A DNA stretch of 64,000 bases from Manihot esculenta (taxonomy: Eukaryota; Streptophyta; Magnoliopsida; Malpighiales; Euphorbiaceae): positions 34,709,342 through 34,773,341 of the forward strand of contig NC_035172.2 in NCBI RefSeq assembly GCF_001659605.2, written 5' to 3'. This document shows positions 9,460-23,142 of this stretch, piece after piece. Positions within the stretch are counted from its first letter, which is position 1, and each line of letters opens with the position of its first letter. The position numbers and the translations under genes are program-made. The notes beneath the pieces are model-generated. The model was not told the DNA's origin and did not search any database. It worked only from the letters and a program-made list of their open reading frames with translations.

Positions 9460-12228
9460 CTAGTTGATGTAATCATCACAATTCAAGGGCTTAAAAAAAT
9501 GAGCAGCCTCAGTCTCCAAGAACTCAAGTTGCTCTCCAAATAGGTGCATGTACAAAACCCAGTCACCGTTCTCCTCCGGACTTGGCATCGGCATTACATA
9601 TCCGGTTGTGCCTCCCCATGGAAAATGATAAGATCCAAAAACCGGCGAACCCCATCCAAAATCCACCTTCGAAACTGGAAATCTTTGCCCTGACGAGATC
9701 ACAAACGCTGGTCCATCATCTCTACTGCTAGTATATATTTTAGAAACTGCAGATTCTGGCCTGTGAGCCTCTACCCAATCAATCAGCCCCCAGAAATGCT
9801 CCTTTGTCGCAGTTTTTTCCAAGCAATTATGGACTGTGTTTGCCACCCAACTCATCGGATTTTCAACAAGTTCTTCAACTCGTTTGCTTACATATGGGAG
9901 TGAAAGCACATTTCCAAAATATGTAGCCGTTGGTATTGCCTTCCCAGCAGTTGTTTTATCACTTAACCTACACCTTCCATCCACAACAATCCCCATTTTT
10001 GATATCTTTGTGCTATTTTTGATAGCACACTTGGCGATTAATTGCCACAAGAATGCACCAAAAGACTCAAGCTTGGTCCTCTTGTACCCATTTGAGCTGG
10101 CAAGCGATTGTAGTCGAGTAAGCTCGTGGGCTTTAACGTAATAAATGCGACTTACAAGATGATCGTCTGGTTGATCTTTGGGAGGTGAAAATGAGGAGAT
10201 GGGTATGAAGAGTTCGTCTAGAAAAGGGTCCAAGCAACCAGCAGAACGTCTAGGGTTTAGCAAAGATCGTCTGAAGGATGGAACGATTGATAGTGGCTTT
10301 GATTGAGCTGCCTCTGCCCATGATACGAGAAACATGTTGGTCGAGTATGCATCTGCTATGCGGTGGTCGAATGTGCATGCCACTACAACGCCACCGCATT
10401 TCAGTTCTGTTGCCTGAAAATTTGTTTCATTTTAGTATATGAACTGAGATTTCAGTGCAAGAAAGATCATTATAATAGAAAATTAAGTTTTTTTTTCAAT
10501 TAGAAAAAGATAGTTTGGTTGATTAGTCACGCAAAAACTAAAAGTGATGGTATGAATTTTTTAGATTATTGCGTTTCTTACGGTAAACGCGTTAATATAT
10601 AATTATAATTCTATCTTCTTTTGAATGCACTAGCCCTGAGATGATTAAAAAAAATAACATTTTTGAAATTTTTTATTAAAAATATAAATAAATATTATAT
10701 TCTTGAATATTACTCATTTTCCATAATAAAAATAAGAAAAAAATTATGATACTGATTAAATAATTTTTTCTTTGAAAATATCAACCCATCTAGATAGATA
10801 TAGATTTTTTAATTGGTCAATGTTAATCTCTTTTTCTTTCACATCAATTTGCACTCTAGATAATGATAAATTCACAAGCAAAGTACTTTATTTATATGAC
10901 TTGATCAATTGTTTTTATTTAAATATTTTTTAAAGTGAAATATAAACCGATCATTATATTTTATTAATATTTATAAGATTATTTATGTATAATAATTCAA
11001 AAAAATTACACTTTTATATAAATGAAACAAAAAAAATGGCTTCTCTATCATATTTATTAATAAAAAACATTCTACTAGCAATATTTTTATGAATATATAT
11101 ATAAAATTTACTATTTAATTTATATAATATAAAAAAATTCACTAATTGACTCCATAATTTTGAAAAATATATGTTCTAAAAAATCTAGACCGTTAATTTT
11201 ATATTAAGTGTTTTATTATTTAGTCCCTATAATTTGAAAAAAATTTATTAATTAATCTCTTAATTTTATAAAAAATTGACTAATTAATCCTTCTATATTA
11301 AGGATATTTTAAATTTTTTTATAATATTTAACGATTAAAATAAACAGAACTAATTAGTAGACTTTTTAAAATATCAAACACGTTTTAATATATTTTTCAA
11401 AATTAAATAATCAATTAGTGAATTTTTTTATCATACTAACTAATTAGAAAGTTTTTCTGTATATAATTATAAGATATAGTTTAAATTCAAAATTAACTCA
11501 AATTAATTCCGGATATAATTATGACTAATTTTCTTTTCTAAACCGAAGGCAACGAGGATATGTTTTCAAGTCCTTATATTATTGAAATATTTTCTAAATA
11601 ACCATCAATTTGAAATAATAAAAAGTTTTCTTTGGATCCCACAGTTACTTTATTAAAAAAAATTAGTAAAACTATTATTTATGCTAATTAGTATACTTTT
11701 TACTAATTTAGGTGACACATTTTTATATAAATATATTTAATTTAATAATTATTAAATTTATTTTCAATATTAGATGAAAAAAAAAAAAAACAGTTAAAGG
11801 TAACAGACCTGGACAGAAAGCACACCATCCTTCTTCTTAGGCACGAGTTTACCTTCAACGCTTTCATCAGGGTTATACAAGTTGAGCTCTTTAAGCTCAA
11901 TATCAGCATAAGCCTCAAAAAAGTCCACGCCACGGTTGTTGCAAAGCAGCTCAGGCTCTCCCAAAGGGTTAGCCACAACCTGACCAGCAAACGCATAGTA
12001 GGACACCAGAATCTGAGCCATGGCCTTCTTCAGAACCCCAACCATGGACCCAAAACTCACCGTTTGATTCCTTAACTTGTAACAAACGAAAACACCAACA
12101 TCAAGTGGAGGAAGGAGCAAGTCCAGGTTGGAGAGTGGAAGCCAGTGTTCTTGCAGCGGCAGCACTGCGGCCACCACCTCCTTCCTGACCACCGTCACTT
12201 TGAAATCGGCGTCTCCTCCAGAACCCAT
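9460..12228 (-). CDS. BAHD-family acyltransferase, two exons, complete (457 aa)
   Basis: Exon 1 is 12228-11809 (140 codons) and exon 2 is 10413-9460, with a GT-AG phase-0 intron at 10414-11808. The family transfers an acyl group from a CoA thioester to an alcohol or amine, usually in the cytosol, in specialised metabolism or cuticle/lignin-related pathways. The catalytic HxxxD motif is present as HRIAD (residues 157-161, in the context [11 protein letters not shown]) and the structural DFGWG motif is intact (residues 391-395). Length and motif spacing are normal for the family, and the intron before the HxxxD block is typical. The sequence resembles hydroxycinnamoyl/coniferyl-alcohol-type transferases, but substrate cannot be assigned from sequence. 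A TATA box lies about 60 bp upstream. No lesion is visible, so it is probably functional. Confidence 0.92.
10414..11808 (-). other. Intron of the BAHD gene with AT-rich repeat
   Basis: This 1395-bp intron starts GTCTGT and ends TTTCAG on the minus strand. It is very AT-rich. The section at about 11120-11450 has phrases such as ACTAATTGACTCC, GACTAATTAATCC and AACGATTAAAATAAAC that recur in diverged form at about 26725-27060. It is therefore likely an old dispersed AT-rich element. Confidence 0.6.
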
Positions 12229-12286
12229 ATTGAAATCAATGGTTTTGATGATTATATTAGCGATTTGAGAGAGGTGGTTGCTGTCA

Positions 12287-12295
12287 ATTTATAGG
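12287..12295 (-). promoter_or_regulatory. TATA box of the BAHD gene
   Basis: The minus strand reads CCTATAAATTGACAG about 60 bp upstream of the ATG at 12228. This is a plausible plant TATA box and leaves a short 5' untranslated region. Confidence 0.6.
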
Positions 12296-12810
12296 CGAGC
12301 TGATTTTTTTTACGTGCTTATTAGTCTCGTAGATATTGCTTATTTTATAGGGGGAGAAGGTTACCAGCCAGCAACCGATTCTCATTTAAAAATCCAAAAT
12401 AAAAATAAAAATAATTAAAAAAAATTACATAAATCTGAATTTATATATAAAATGAAATTATTTATATTTATATTTTTAAGCTCTGGTGTTTGACTGCTTC
12501 TATTCAGAATCTATGGTCTTGGACACTAGCTGGTTTATCAATAATTCGACCAATGGGTCTTTGTTCCTTATGGTTTTGATTTGGAATCATTCCAAGATGG
12601 GTACCGATTCAGAATTTGGTTTTTATCTTGCTTGATTTGTTCTCGATATTTCTTTTCAACAAAACAAATACATTATCATCAAGAATTAATATTATCAAAC
12701 AAATCTTTTCGCTATTTACCCTAATAATTTATTGCAAAATAAAAAAATGAAAATTTTTTAAATTAAAAAAATTCTTTCGTTCTAAATAAAAAATTATTAT
12801 AAATAAAATT

Positions 12811-13494
12811 TGATGATTTTCTTTTGAGTCCATCGTATGGATCTGATGAATCTGATTTTCTTCTTACTCCATGATAGATCTGGTTTTCTTTTGGATCCAT
12901 TATATGAGTCTATCGTATGGGTCTCTCAATATTCGATTTGATGAAATGATCTGCAAAATAAGGAAAGATGGTCAGGGGTCTACCGGAGATGCTCCCGGTG
13001 GAGACCTCCCAACGTTCAAATCAGGTTCATGAACTAGTGTAATATGGATAGATCAGAGTTGCAAATAAAAATAAAGTACAAGAATATGGAGGCGAGGAAG
13101 AAGTCCGAAGAAGAAGGAAGACCCCCTCCTTTTTTTACCTGTCCCTGACGCCTCCCGCCTTCCTGCTATTGTGCTATCTGTCTATGTCACTTAGCTCCAT
13201 ACATACGGACGTGTTAGACCCCTCTCCATGCCAGGCGGCCATTTAATTCCCTCGGCACGCGTGCGGGCTGGGCTGTGAAGTGATTGGACCAGCTCCTCTC
13301 CCTCACATCGCATCACCGAACTAGACTTCTTCCTGCTGGGTTTAGATTCGCGGGTAATCTATCCGTCCCGGCGTGTCTGATCGAGACTTGAGATGCTGAG
13401 TTGATCAGCCTAAAGAGGGCTTGATGGATTTTGGGTCATTGTTCTCCTCTTGGGTTCGGTCTCACCTAAGATAGAGAAAGCCCAGCGATCAACA
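12811..13494 (-). repeat. Solo LTR (684 bp) with 5-bp target duplication
   Basis: The unit is bounded by AAATT at 12806-12810 and 13495-13499. On the minus strand it starts TGTTGATCGCTGGG and ends in CATCA. It shares phrases such as GAATTAAATGGCCG and ACGTCCGTAT with the LTRs of the Tat element at 45828-62980 but is longer and clearly diverged, so it belongs to a related family. Other copies are at 24250-24574 and 29570-30225. No internal element sequence remains. Confidence 0.8.
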
Positions 13495-16400
13495 AAATTA
13501 ATTGAAATAATATTTTTAAAATTAAGTACAATTAAATTGAAATAACAAAAGCTAATTAAAATTAAGTGCAATTAAATTTTGGCCACCAATATATGCAAGG
13601 ATAATTTAGTATCTTACTATATTTTCAAGACTTTTCTTCTTTTCTGTGCGTGTATTGTCCCTTCTTGTTAGATTGGATTTAGTGAATTCAATTTACTTTT
13701 CATTCTCTAAATTTTTTTTAGACATTTCTCTTTCTAGACTTTTTCTTTAGAGATTTTTCTTTCAATTTTTTTTTCTCTTATTTTTATAGTTTCTTGCAAG
13801 TAAGGGACTTTCTCTTTGCTGCTTAAAGAGTGAATTTCTCTCTTCATCATCAAATGGAGCTTTATATATTATTTTGAATTTGATTTAGCGTTATATTTGG
13901 TTAGAGGTTGGCATCAGAAAGGTGAGAGAGCTATAATCAAACATGCCATTGAGAGCTATGCGGACATAAAAATCAAAACTGAGTATAGTGGTTCAGTGGT
14001 TCAGTGGATGCACTAAATCTCACTGAGAGAAATTAACTTTAAACTTTATAAAAGATTTGGATCGAATTTAATTTTTATTACGGATATTCGATGGAGACTT
14101 ACAATGGCTTTCTAAAAAAAAATTTCAAGACGCACGATTTTCAAAAGTGTGACGAGTGTTATAGGTTTCGTCATAAAGTTCAATTTAGAAATTTTATCAT
14201 TTAGGAGTCAATTTTACATTTTAATTATTTTTTGGATATTTTAAATATTTTTATAATTTTAGATATTAAAATTTTATTTCTATTATAAATAGCTTCGTAA
14301 CTATTAGAAATTCACTTTTCAATTTTTTCGAAATTTTTCTAATTTATCTTTTATCTTATTTCATCTTAATCAAATCATATTTGTTAAAATTTCTGATAAA
14401 ATTTAAATCATTAATTAATACTAAATATATTAACCATTGCTACTTCTCTATTTTAGAATTTAAATAATAATATTTTAGCGGTAATTATGAAATTATTGTC
14501 ATAATAATTTAAAATTATTATTATAAAAATATTTTTTTATATTTAATAAAAATATAATTTTAAACATAATTATTATTTATTATAAAAAATTAAATAAATT
14601 AACACTTTATATTCCACGGATAAAATTAATATAATAATTTTTAAACTATTTTGACTATAAAAATATATAAAATAATAATTTACAGCTTTATCTTACACTA
14701 AATTAAAAGTTTAATTTATCACTTTAAATTTTTAAATATTTTATTAAATAAAATATTCAAGTTATATTTATTTAATATCCAAATATTTACTGTTAGATTT
14801 CTAATATGAACATAGAAAAGAAACACTAAATTCCCTGCTTTCAGATTTTTTTAAATTAATGTCTAGTTTATTTAATTAATTTTAAGGGTTAGTCAAGAAA
14901 CTACGACGTTTAATTTGAAAACTAATATTATTATTATTATTATTATTATAAAATTTTCTACTTTTTAATTAATTAAAACAATTAGTCAAATGTCAGAATA
15001 ATTCATAATGGGAATCCAAAGTCTCTGATTTGAGATGTCACCAAACTTTGTTACAAATAATAAGAAAATCACTGACAAATGCAATACCTCATACTTGGTT
15101 AAGAATCCACCTCAGCTCATTTAAATATTTGATGATTAATTGGATTTACACATCAATTCTAAATTTTTAAATTAATTTATTAAAAAAAAATTCCAACGTT
15201 GACTAGAAAATTTTACCATACCCAAATTTCCTAGACTTTGAGCACATTTGTCCCTTCTTTTTAACTTTATTAGAGCATATTTAGTTATATTTTATAATGG
15301 CTTTTTTAATTAAAAATTAATATTAAAAAATAAAATGTGAAATATTTTAAATTTATTTATAAGTATTTATTACCAGATTAAATGTATAAATATAATTTTA
15401 AATATATTTATTGGGGGGTTATTAATTATATTATTTTTATATTAAATCTATTTTATTTATTTATCAAAAAATTATATATTATAATGATAATTTTATATAA
15501 GTGATTTTCTATGAAACGATAAGCTAATCAAAATACTAATATTTTAATAAAAAAATTATTAGTATTTTTTTTCTTTTTAAATATGCAAATTAAATTGCAT
15601 TGGAAACTCGGAAGGGTAACTGATTACAAATCCAAACTGGCTCAGAAACAAAAACAAAAGTCCACATTTCAGTTCAAAGCCCAAACATAATCCAACCCAT
15701 TTCGAGAATGTCTTAGAATAATTCACTCGCTTTGTCCCTCAATCATGTTGTCCCGCATCTCTACTCCGACATGCAGCAAGTCAGGAAAGAGTCAGACCGC
15801 CAGCCACCATACACTCTAAGAATAGAGGTCAAACCAACAAAATAACAAAACAAAACGAAAGTACAACCTCGAAAGAGGAATAGCCGGAAAGATAAAGTAA
15901 AAAGTAATGCAATTAAATAAACACCCATCTAATCATTAATAGGTCCGATAAAATCAAAATTACCTTAAAAACAGAAAAATGGCGTTTTAATTTCGGATAG
16001 TCATGAAGTCGCCCAAAAAAGGCGGCTTTGCACTTCAGCACCGATTAAATTTATATCATTCACAATGACAATCGACAGATTAAAAAATTTGAGATATAGA
16101 AATGGACCATGCAATCAAAGTCACAATTTTACACAACTGAATACTGACAAAATCGAATTTCAACAGAACATTTCATTGAATATTATCAAAATCAAAACTC
16201 TAAAAACTATACATAAATCATAATAAAAAAAATCATTGAAGTTGAATAAATCACTCTGTTTCTATTTGATAACATTTTACATGAACATCAAGTATTGTTG
16301 TTTCTACAAGGATAAGTTTATTTTAATTTTAGTAAGAAAAATAAAAAAAATATAAATATTTAAAATTATAGAAATTAAATAATACATATAATTAAAATTA

Positions 16401-17002
16401 TAAAAAATTATATAATATAAACATCAAAGCGAACTAATATTTTTTTTGAGAATGACTAAATAATAAAATTTTATAAAAATATAAAAATATTTTAATTGAA
16501 TTATTTTCAAATATAAATGAATTAGTGAGATTTTTAAAAATTTGAAAACTTAATAATAGTAATTTATCTTGGGAATATCGAGATGGCAGACATTATACCA
16601 TGATTGCTTCCAAAATTTCTAATATTCGGAAAGAAACTGTAAATTCCCTGCATAATTCATACTCGTTACAAGATTGCTTCCCCAGCAGGAACACAGAATA
16701 AAGCAGGGGATGAGGGAGGCCACTTGCACAGACGCGCACATACATATCTCATATGCACTCCAGTGAACAGGTTGTTTCCTGTTGCTGAAAACACAGAATT
16801 TGCAATCATTTCCATTTAAAGATCAAACTCAAAACACTGTCAAATAATCAATGGATTTGTTGTTCCTTTACAAGAAAATTTCCACAAAAAAATTGTAATA
16901 ATTAGCCCAAAAATCAGAATGCTAGAAAAACAATTAATGAAAAAAATGGACAATTGGGTCGAGGAATGACAAAAATTAATTCCAAGACACATGTACAAAA
17001 TT
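13495..17002. other. AT-rich intergenic DNA downstream of the LRR kinase gene
   Basis: No gene was recognised. It holds an (ATT)n microsatellite at 14924-14950 and a short LTR-like stretch near 14140-14410 with the TATA-like TATTATAAATAGC. A moderately GC-richer patch at about 15590-15900 reads on the minus strand like the 3' end of a transcript or retroelement. The 3' untranslated region of the receptor-kinase gene is probably at about 16600-17002. Confidence 0.45.
14924..14950. repeat. (ATT)n microsatellite
   Basis: A run of about nine ATT units in intergenic AT-rich DNA. Confidence 0.9.
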
Positions 17003-20000
17003 TCAAACAGATATAGAACAGAGATCCTCCAAGACTTGTCTGATGTTAGGTCTCTCATTTACAGGGAGAATACACCTTAGTGAAATACCCAGCAAATCAT
17101 CCATTGCTTTTGATGGTTCTTCTCCACTTGCAATATCTCTGTCAATACAGTCCATCCGTCTACCTTCTTCATCACACAGCCGAACCCAATCTGTAAGATC
17201 AACCGCTCCTGATTGCCCCGATATGATATCGCCAGCGCTTCTTCTGGTTAACAATTCCATCAAGATAACTCCAAATGCATACACATCAGCCTTGAATGAA
17301 GGAGGGACTGCTTTAGATGCATTAGCAAGTTCTGGAGCACAGTATCCTAGTGCTCCAAGATTCAGTATCTGCTCCGCAATGCCAGCAGGTGTCATCAGGC
17401 GGTGAAGGCCATAATCGGTAAGCCGAACATTATAATCTGGACCTTCCAGAAGTATATTTGTTGGCTTCAAATTCCCATGGAGCATTCCTCTATCATGAAT
17501 GTACAACAGACAACGAGCAACATCAGCAGCAACCTTTAGTCTTTGGTTGAACGATAACAGTGAGTACCTCCGAGGTGTGGTCTCTGTGCAACAGATATTT
17601 GATGAAATAAAATCATAGAAAAAAGCTCACTGAAAAAAAAAAATCAGAAAATTCCTCCACTCAATTTACAATGTGTAAGTGGAGATGTGACTAACACTCC
17701 TTAAAGAGAGTTTTTACAAGGAATACACAAAAGTTCTTGTTCTGGTCATGATATTCCTATTGGATTAGCGCTCAGCAAAACATTGACACGGTCAAGTATG
17801 CTTGAGTAACAATATAAACAACAGATGCATTCACTACTAGGTGTTCTCCTTGAAAAGGTTTTGATATGACAGAAATATAGTGATATCACAAATCCAATGT
17901 TAGAAAGGGAATATAGCATGTAATGGCCTGTGTGAACTTCCTCTAATAATCAAGGATTAACTTCTGAGTTATATGATCAGGTCCAGCTCTGCCTCAGTGG
18001 CTAGTCCACATGTGCAAAGAACTGACAATTATTTTCTAATACCAAGGTTATAATCATTGAATGAAAAGAAAAGGAAATGCAAGCACTGAAACTAAGTCAA
18101 GAATATACATAATTGCTAGAATTTTTATTCAATGACAAAAAGTAATTAATATGAATTAAGAGCTTAAACGTTATTCAGTCCTACTGTAGTTTCCTCCTTT
18201 TCCTTTTCTTTCATATTTAAAAAGGAAAACACACACACACACATAGGCAACTTGTTCATTACCCAAACAGCATTGTTGTTTTTACTCTTCCAAAATGCTT
18301 CAAAACAAGCAACATTCCTTTTTTTTTTAAAAAAAAAGCCACAAATTTAGACTTCATTTCAATCATTGACTTTTTTCTTCTAAAACCACAAAAGGCAGTC
18401 TTTTCCCCCCTCACTCTCTCTCTCTCTCTCTCTCTGCTAATTTCAAGCAAATCTCTATTTCTGTGTGTCAATATAAACCTTGAAGGCTCTCTTTCTAGCT
18501 GTCCATCATCTCCCATATCCTTCCTTTTTATTTTCTCAGCATTTTTTCTTGTCCTTCCTTCAATTTTCCTTTTTCCAATTCCAATTTGCTCTCTCTCAGT
18601 TAGGCTTGATAAGAATGGTGACGTTTGGGGGTGACTTCCTCTCTCCTCTTACCTCAAACTACTAGTCTCGTTCCTTTCTCCCCTCCACTGTGGTTCTTGC
18701 AATGTTATTAAATCCAGCCCGATCAAGGAACCGATGAGGGTAGAGTAAAAGTCTAAAGTTCAATCGTGAATGAGACAGTGTTTAACCGGTATATTATTAC
18801 ATAAATATTATAAAATCAATAATATTATTTTTATTATAATTAATGCTTTTATTTTTATAAATAATTATTAAAATAAGTTTACTTAAATTTTAAGATTAAA
18901 TTGTTTCTAGAAAATAATTTGAAATTTTATATAATAATATTCAATTATATGTAATAGAGAAAAACTTAAAATTAGAATTTATAATAAATGAAAAATAAAT
19001 ATTACTATATTAAAATTACATAAAACAATAAACATAAAAATTTATATAATTCTTTACCCGGTAAGAGATAATAAAATGAAATAATGTAATGATTAATTTA
19101 ACTAATAAAATAAATTATTAATAATATTAATTATTGCAATTATAATTTTTTTATTTTTTTGTTATAATAGTTAGTTATAGATTAGTAGTTATTAATTACT
19201 TTATATTAGTATATTATAAAAAAAAAGAGATAAATTTGTCCATATATATATATTAAATGTAAAGATAACAACTGATAGAGGTGGTGGTTCAGATGGCAAA
19301 AGCCAATTGTTGCGTCTAAGATACCAGGATCAAATCTCGGTGACTCAAACTGTCTGGGTTTTAGGTACGTACACTCAATTCCTGGCTGGTTCAAGCCAGT
19401 TTTATTAAATACAGGGCACCAACGAAACTGATGAATTTTTTTCCCTTTTTAATAGCTCATCTTGTGGTAGCATAAACTGTATTTTGAGAAACAAGATCAA
19501 CTAAAGTATAACCAGAAGTATGTAAACCTGAACATGAACAGATCTTAGATAAGTGTGGCCATGACTCACCTAGCTCAAAAAGATAACTTGAAAAACCATA
19601 AAACAGCCAAAACGCAGCAATAATGTAAATCCTTTTCCCAACACCCTACCAAAGTTTACAAGATAATTTAAGCATGAAAATGGTAACAAGATAAATACAA
19701 ATCTAGAAGGAAATAAGATGCTTACCATACAGATGGAGGGCCAAGCTGTCTCCCTCAATATAGTCTGCTAGGAGAAGTCTCTCTTGCTCTCTAGGGCCCC
19801 AATAATAAGCTCGCAATGGAACAATATTTGGATGCTTTATAGATCCTATTCTTTTAACTTCCTTAGCAAATTCTTTCTTATGTTTAACCAGCCCCACCCG
19901 CAGCCACTTCACAGTCAACATATGTCCACCATCTAGAGTAGCTTTGTATAGAGTTCCATGGCTGCTTCTGCCAAGAACTTCTGCCGGGGCTCGAGATAAC

Positions 20001-23000
20001 TCCTCTGCAGTAAATGCTAGAGAAGCATCAAGGAAGAATAGTTCTCCAGCCAGCCGATCTGGTGAATAGACGTCCAACTTTACAGATTGGTCACGTGGCT
20101 GAACAAAATGGGGTGAGGAAGCCAATGGAGAGCCTGGGGAGGATTTCCTTCCAGAGGTTGTGGGATAATTCTCTAGCACATTAGGATCGGAAGGTGCTGA
20201 GCTGGCTGCCGCACCCCCAGGTAAATCATGCTCAATAATTTCATTTGCAAACTCTGTCTGCCCAGATAATGACCTTGATTTTGAAGTAAGCAAGTGATCA
20301 TTAGAAAAACTCAATGAGGCTGGTTTGCGATGAACATTTGATTGGAATTTGAAAAGAGAAGATCTTGCGGATCTTTCAACTTTAGCATCTCTCACCGTAG
20401 TTTGGCCACCAAATCCACTTCTTCCATGAAATTCTTTTTGCTGTACCCGGTGATAGGCCAGTAAAACCAAAATGGTCAGAGTAGCTACAATTGCACCAAC
20501 AATTATTCCTATTGTAACACCACGTTTTGAACTATGATGTTTACTATTGGCAGGAAGCTGATCTGGAACGGAATTTGTTGTTGGCTGGCCACCTGGAAAG
20601 ACCAGCAATGAATTTCCAGGATGAAATGAAGAAATGCCAAATTTTGTTCTCAAGTTTTCTGGAACAGTGCCACTTAGATCATTATAGGACACATTGAATC
20701 CAATTAGGCTGGATGGAAGCTTATCAGGGATTTTACCCTTAAATTTGTTGCCAGATAAATCAAGGTACTGCAAGTAAGCAAGTTTGCTCAATTCAATTGG
20801 CAGCTCTCCTGATAACCCATTGTTTGAGAGATTCAGCAATTTGAGACTTCCCAGGTTACCTATGTCCGAAGGCAACCCACCTGTCAAGGAATTGTAGGAA
20901 AGATCAAGAGACTCCATTTTTGGATAAGAAGGCAAAATTAATAATTCACCCACTCGTGAGCCTTGCAGTGGAATTGGTCCTGTAAACTGATTTCTTGAAA
21001 GATTTAGGTTTGACAAGGTCAATGAAGTAAATAAACCACCTGGAATTGGCCCACTAAGTTGATTTAAACTGAGATCAATTGCAGACAATCCTGGACTCTC
21101 CCCCAATTGAAGGGGCAAGTTTCCTTCTAGGGAATTATTTCTAAGAATAAGTTTACTTAATCTAAGAAACTGAGAAGTTAAGTTTGGTAAACTTCCTGAC
21201 AACATATTTGAACTCAAATCAAGAACCTCTAGTGTGGCTTCCCAATTCTGCATAACAGACATGTCACCGGAGAGATTATTTCTACTCAGATCCACAACTG
21301 TACATCTCTTAAGAAAACTGGGCAAAGGACCAGATAAACCATTTGAAGAGAGATTCAAAATATTCAGAGTTGTAGATTGAATTCCAGGAATAGAATCTGC
21401 AATTAGATAAATGCTTAGTATCAGAAAGACACCCTACAGCAATAAGTCACCACAGAAGAATTAATACTTGCATAGGACTTGTACAGATATAAATGTCGAA
21501 ATATCAGACATGGCAGATATTGGAGAGTCATGCTGGAAGAAGATAACCCATACACTCAGAGCCATTTAACTTTTGATACTAAACCTAAAAAATGTTTACC
21601 TTTTATTTAGGTTTGGAATTTAATTTTATGTGCATCTGTATCCTCTTTTCAAGTCTTTAAACTCTTAATTTATAGCAAAAATATCTAAACTAATTAGAAT
21701 GTGTAAATACATATAGAAAGTGATGGAGTAAAGTTGATGAGCAAAAGCTACACATAAATTTGTTCCAACTCAAAATTGCAATTTAATGTATTGAAAATTT
21801 TTACCATGCTAACGTAAAGATTATACAGATCTATCCCTGTCTTTGGAAAGTGAATGTTATTTTGCCTACACCCATGCTAGCCCTAAAAATAGGGAAGTCA
21901 GATAAATCATAACAAATAAATTCACTTTCAGAGGGGGGAGATCAAACGAAAAAAACAAAGAGTCAAATTCCAGGATCTCAGCATCAATAAAACAAGCAAA
22001 TTTAAATAACAACATCACATTTTAAATTTAAAATTTATTTAACCTTAAAACTAGTCGAAGTTAATCATAATTATTACGTCAGTTGACTGAATACTCCAAT
22101 CAAATTCTAACACAAGGGGGAAAACCTGCACACTCAACAAATCAAAAGCACAATTATTACCAACGGAAATGAAGAATTCCGTACCTGAAATTCCATTGCC
22201 ACTAAGATCCAATTCTTCAATTGGCATCGACCCATTTAACAATTCCTCAGCAATAGCCCCAAACAACTGATTATTTCGCAATTGCAAAACCCTCAAATGA
22301 AGCATAGACTCAAATGAAGGCAACTTCCCACTAATCCCATTGTTACTTAAATCCAAAACCTCCAGACTCCTAAATAGTGCAATCACCTCTGCTTTCAAGA
22401 ACCCACCGATCAACTTATTTCCGCTGAAGTTGACGAAACGCACCGTATTAGCCAAACCGGACACGTTCTCCACACTAAGGCCACCAAGCTCACCATAGAA
22501 CTCATTATCGCTCAAATCCAAGTAATCCAAATTAATCAATTCACTTAACACCTCACGAACATTTCCTCTAAATTTATTGGAATGCAAATCCAATACTCTC
22601 AATTGCTGCAAATTTCTGAACGGGACTGGCAACCCAACCGGAAACCCGCCTTCAAAACCATTTCTTGACAAATTTATGTACTTCAAGTTCCATAACTCAG
22701 CGATCCGACCCGGGATCGGACCAGAAAATTCGTTATCTGACAGATCCAAGTGCTGGAGTGAGCTCATGGAACCCAATGTGGGTACAAGTCGACCAGTGAA
22801 GTGGTTACCAGAGAGAGACAAGTTCTGAAGAGACTTAAGGTTGAGCAAAGTAGAAAACTTGAGGTCACCGGAAAGACTCAGGCGGTCGAGGATAATGCCG
22901 GTGACTGAATTGGTAGTCGAGTCGCAGGTGATGCCGGGCCAAGAAACGGGGCAGGAGCTCTGGTTCCGTAGATTGGATAAGTTCCATGCTGAGACGATTC

Positions 23001-23142
23001 TATCAAGCGGGTCGGACTGAATACCCTTCTTGAACTCAAGTAAGGATCGGAGCTCCGACGGATCGGACTGAGAAGCTGAAGAAGTGAAATAAAAGAGCAG
23101 AAAGAGAGAGCAAAAAAACAGAAAGAAACAACCGAGACTCAT
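17003..23142 (-). CDS. LRR receptor-like kinase, inactive-kinase type (At5g10020/SIRK1-like), 1069 aa
   Basis: Exons are 23142-22185, 21396-19726 and 17583-17003. All junctions are GT-AG and the joined frame is exactly 1070 codons including the stop. Order: signal peptide (residues 1-24), an N-terminal LRR cap with LLEFKKGI, about twenty leucine-rich repeats (to about residue 560), a transmembrane helix (about 612-634), a Ser-rich juxtamembrane region and a kinase domain (about 775-1065). The catalytic loop is HGNLKPTN instead of HRDLKxxN, the metal-binding DFG is DYG, and the glycine loop is degenerate (LGRSSHG), so it is an atypical or inactive kinase. Its closest known type is Arabidopsis At5g10020 (SIRK1), a plasma-membrane receptor linked to sucrose/osmotic signalling. 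A SINE-like insertion lies in intron 2. The frame is undamaged. Confidence 0.93.
18405..18436. repeat. (CT)n microsatellite in intron 2
   Basis: About a dozen CT units in a pyrimidine-rich part of the receptor-kinase intron 2. A short (AC)n tract lies at about 18229-18243. Confidence 0.85.
19275..19420 (+). mobile_element. tRNA-derived SINE-like insertion in intron 2 of the LRR kinase gene
   Basis: The plus strand has an A-box-like TGGTTCAGATGG (about 19285) and, about 40 bases further, a B-box-like AGGATCAAATCTC (about 19325), the spacing of an internal Pol III promoter. GC content is higher than the flanking intron. No clear target duplication or poly-T tail was found, so the ends are approximate. 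Confidence 0.5.

Noticed and set aside
19275..19420. A functional tRNA gene
   Set aside because: Only A-box and B-box similarity is present. No cloverleaf with a paired acceptor stem could be drawn, so SINE-like is the safer call.
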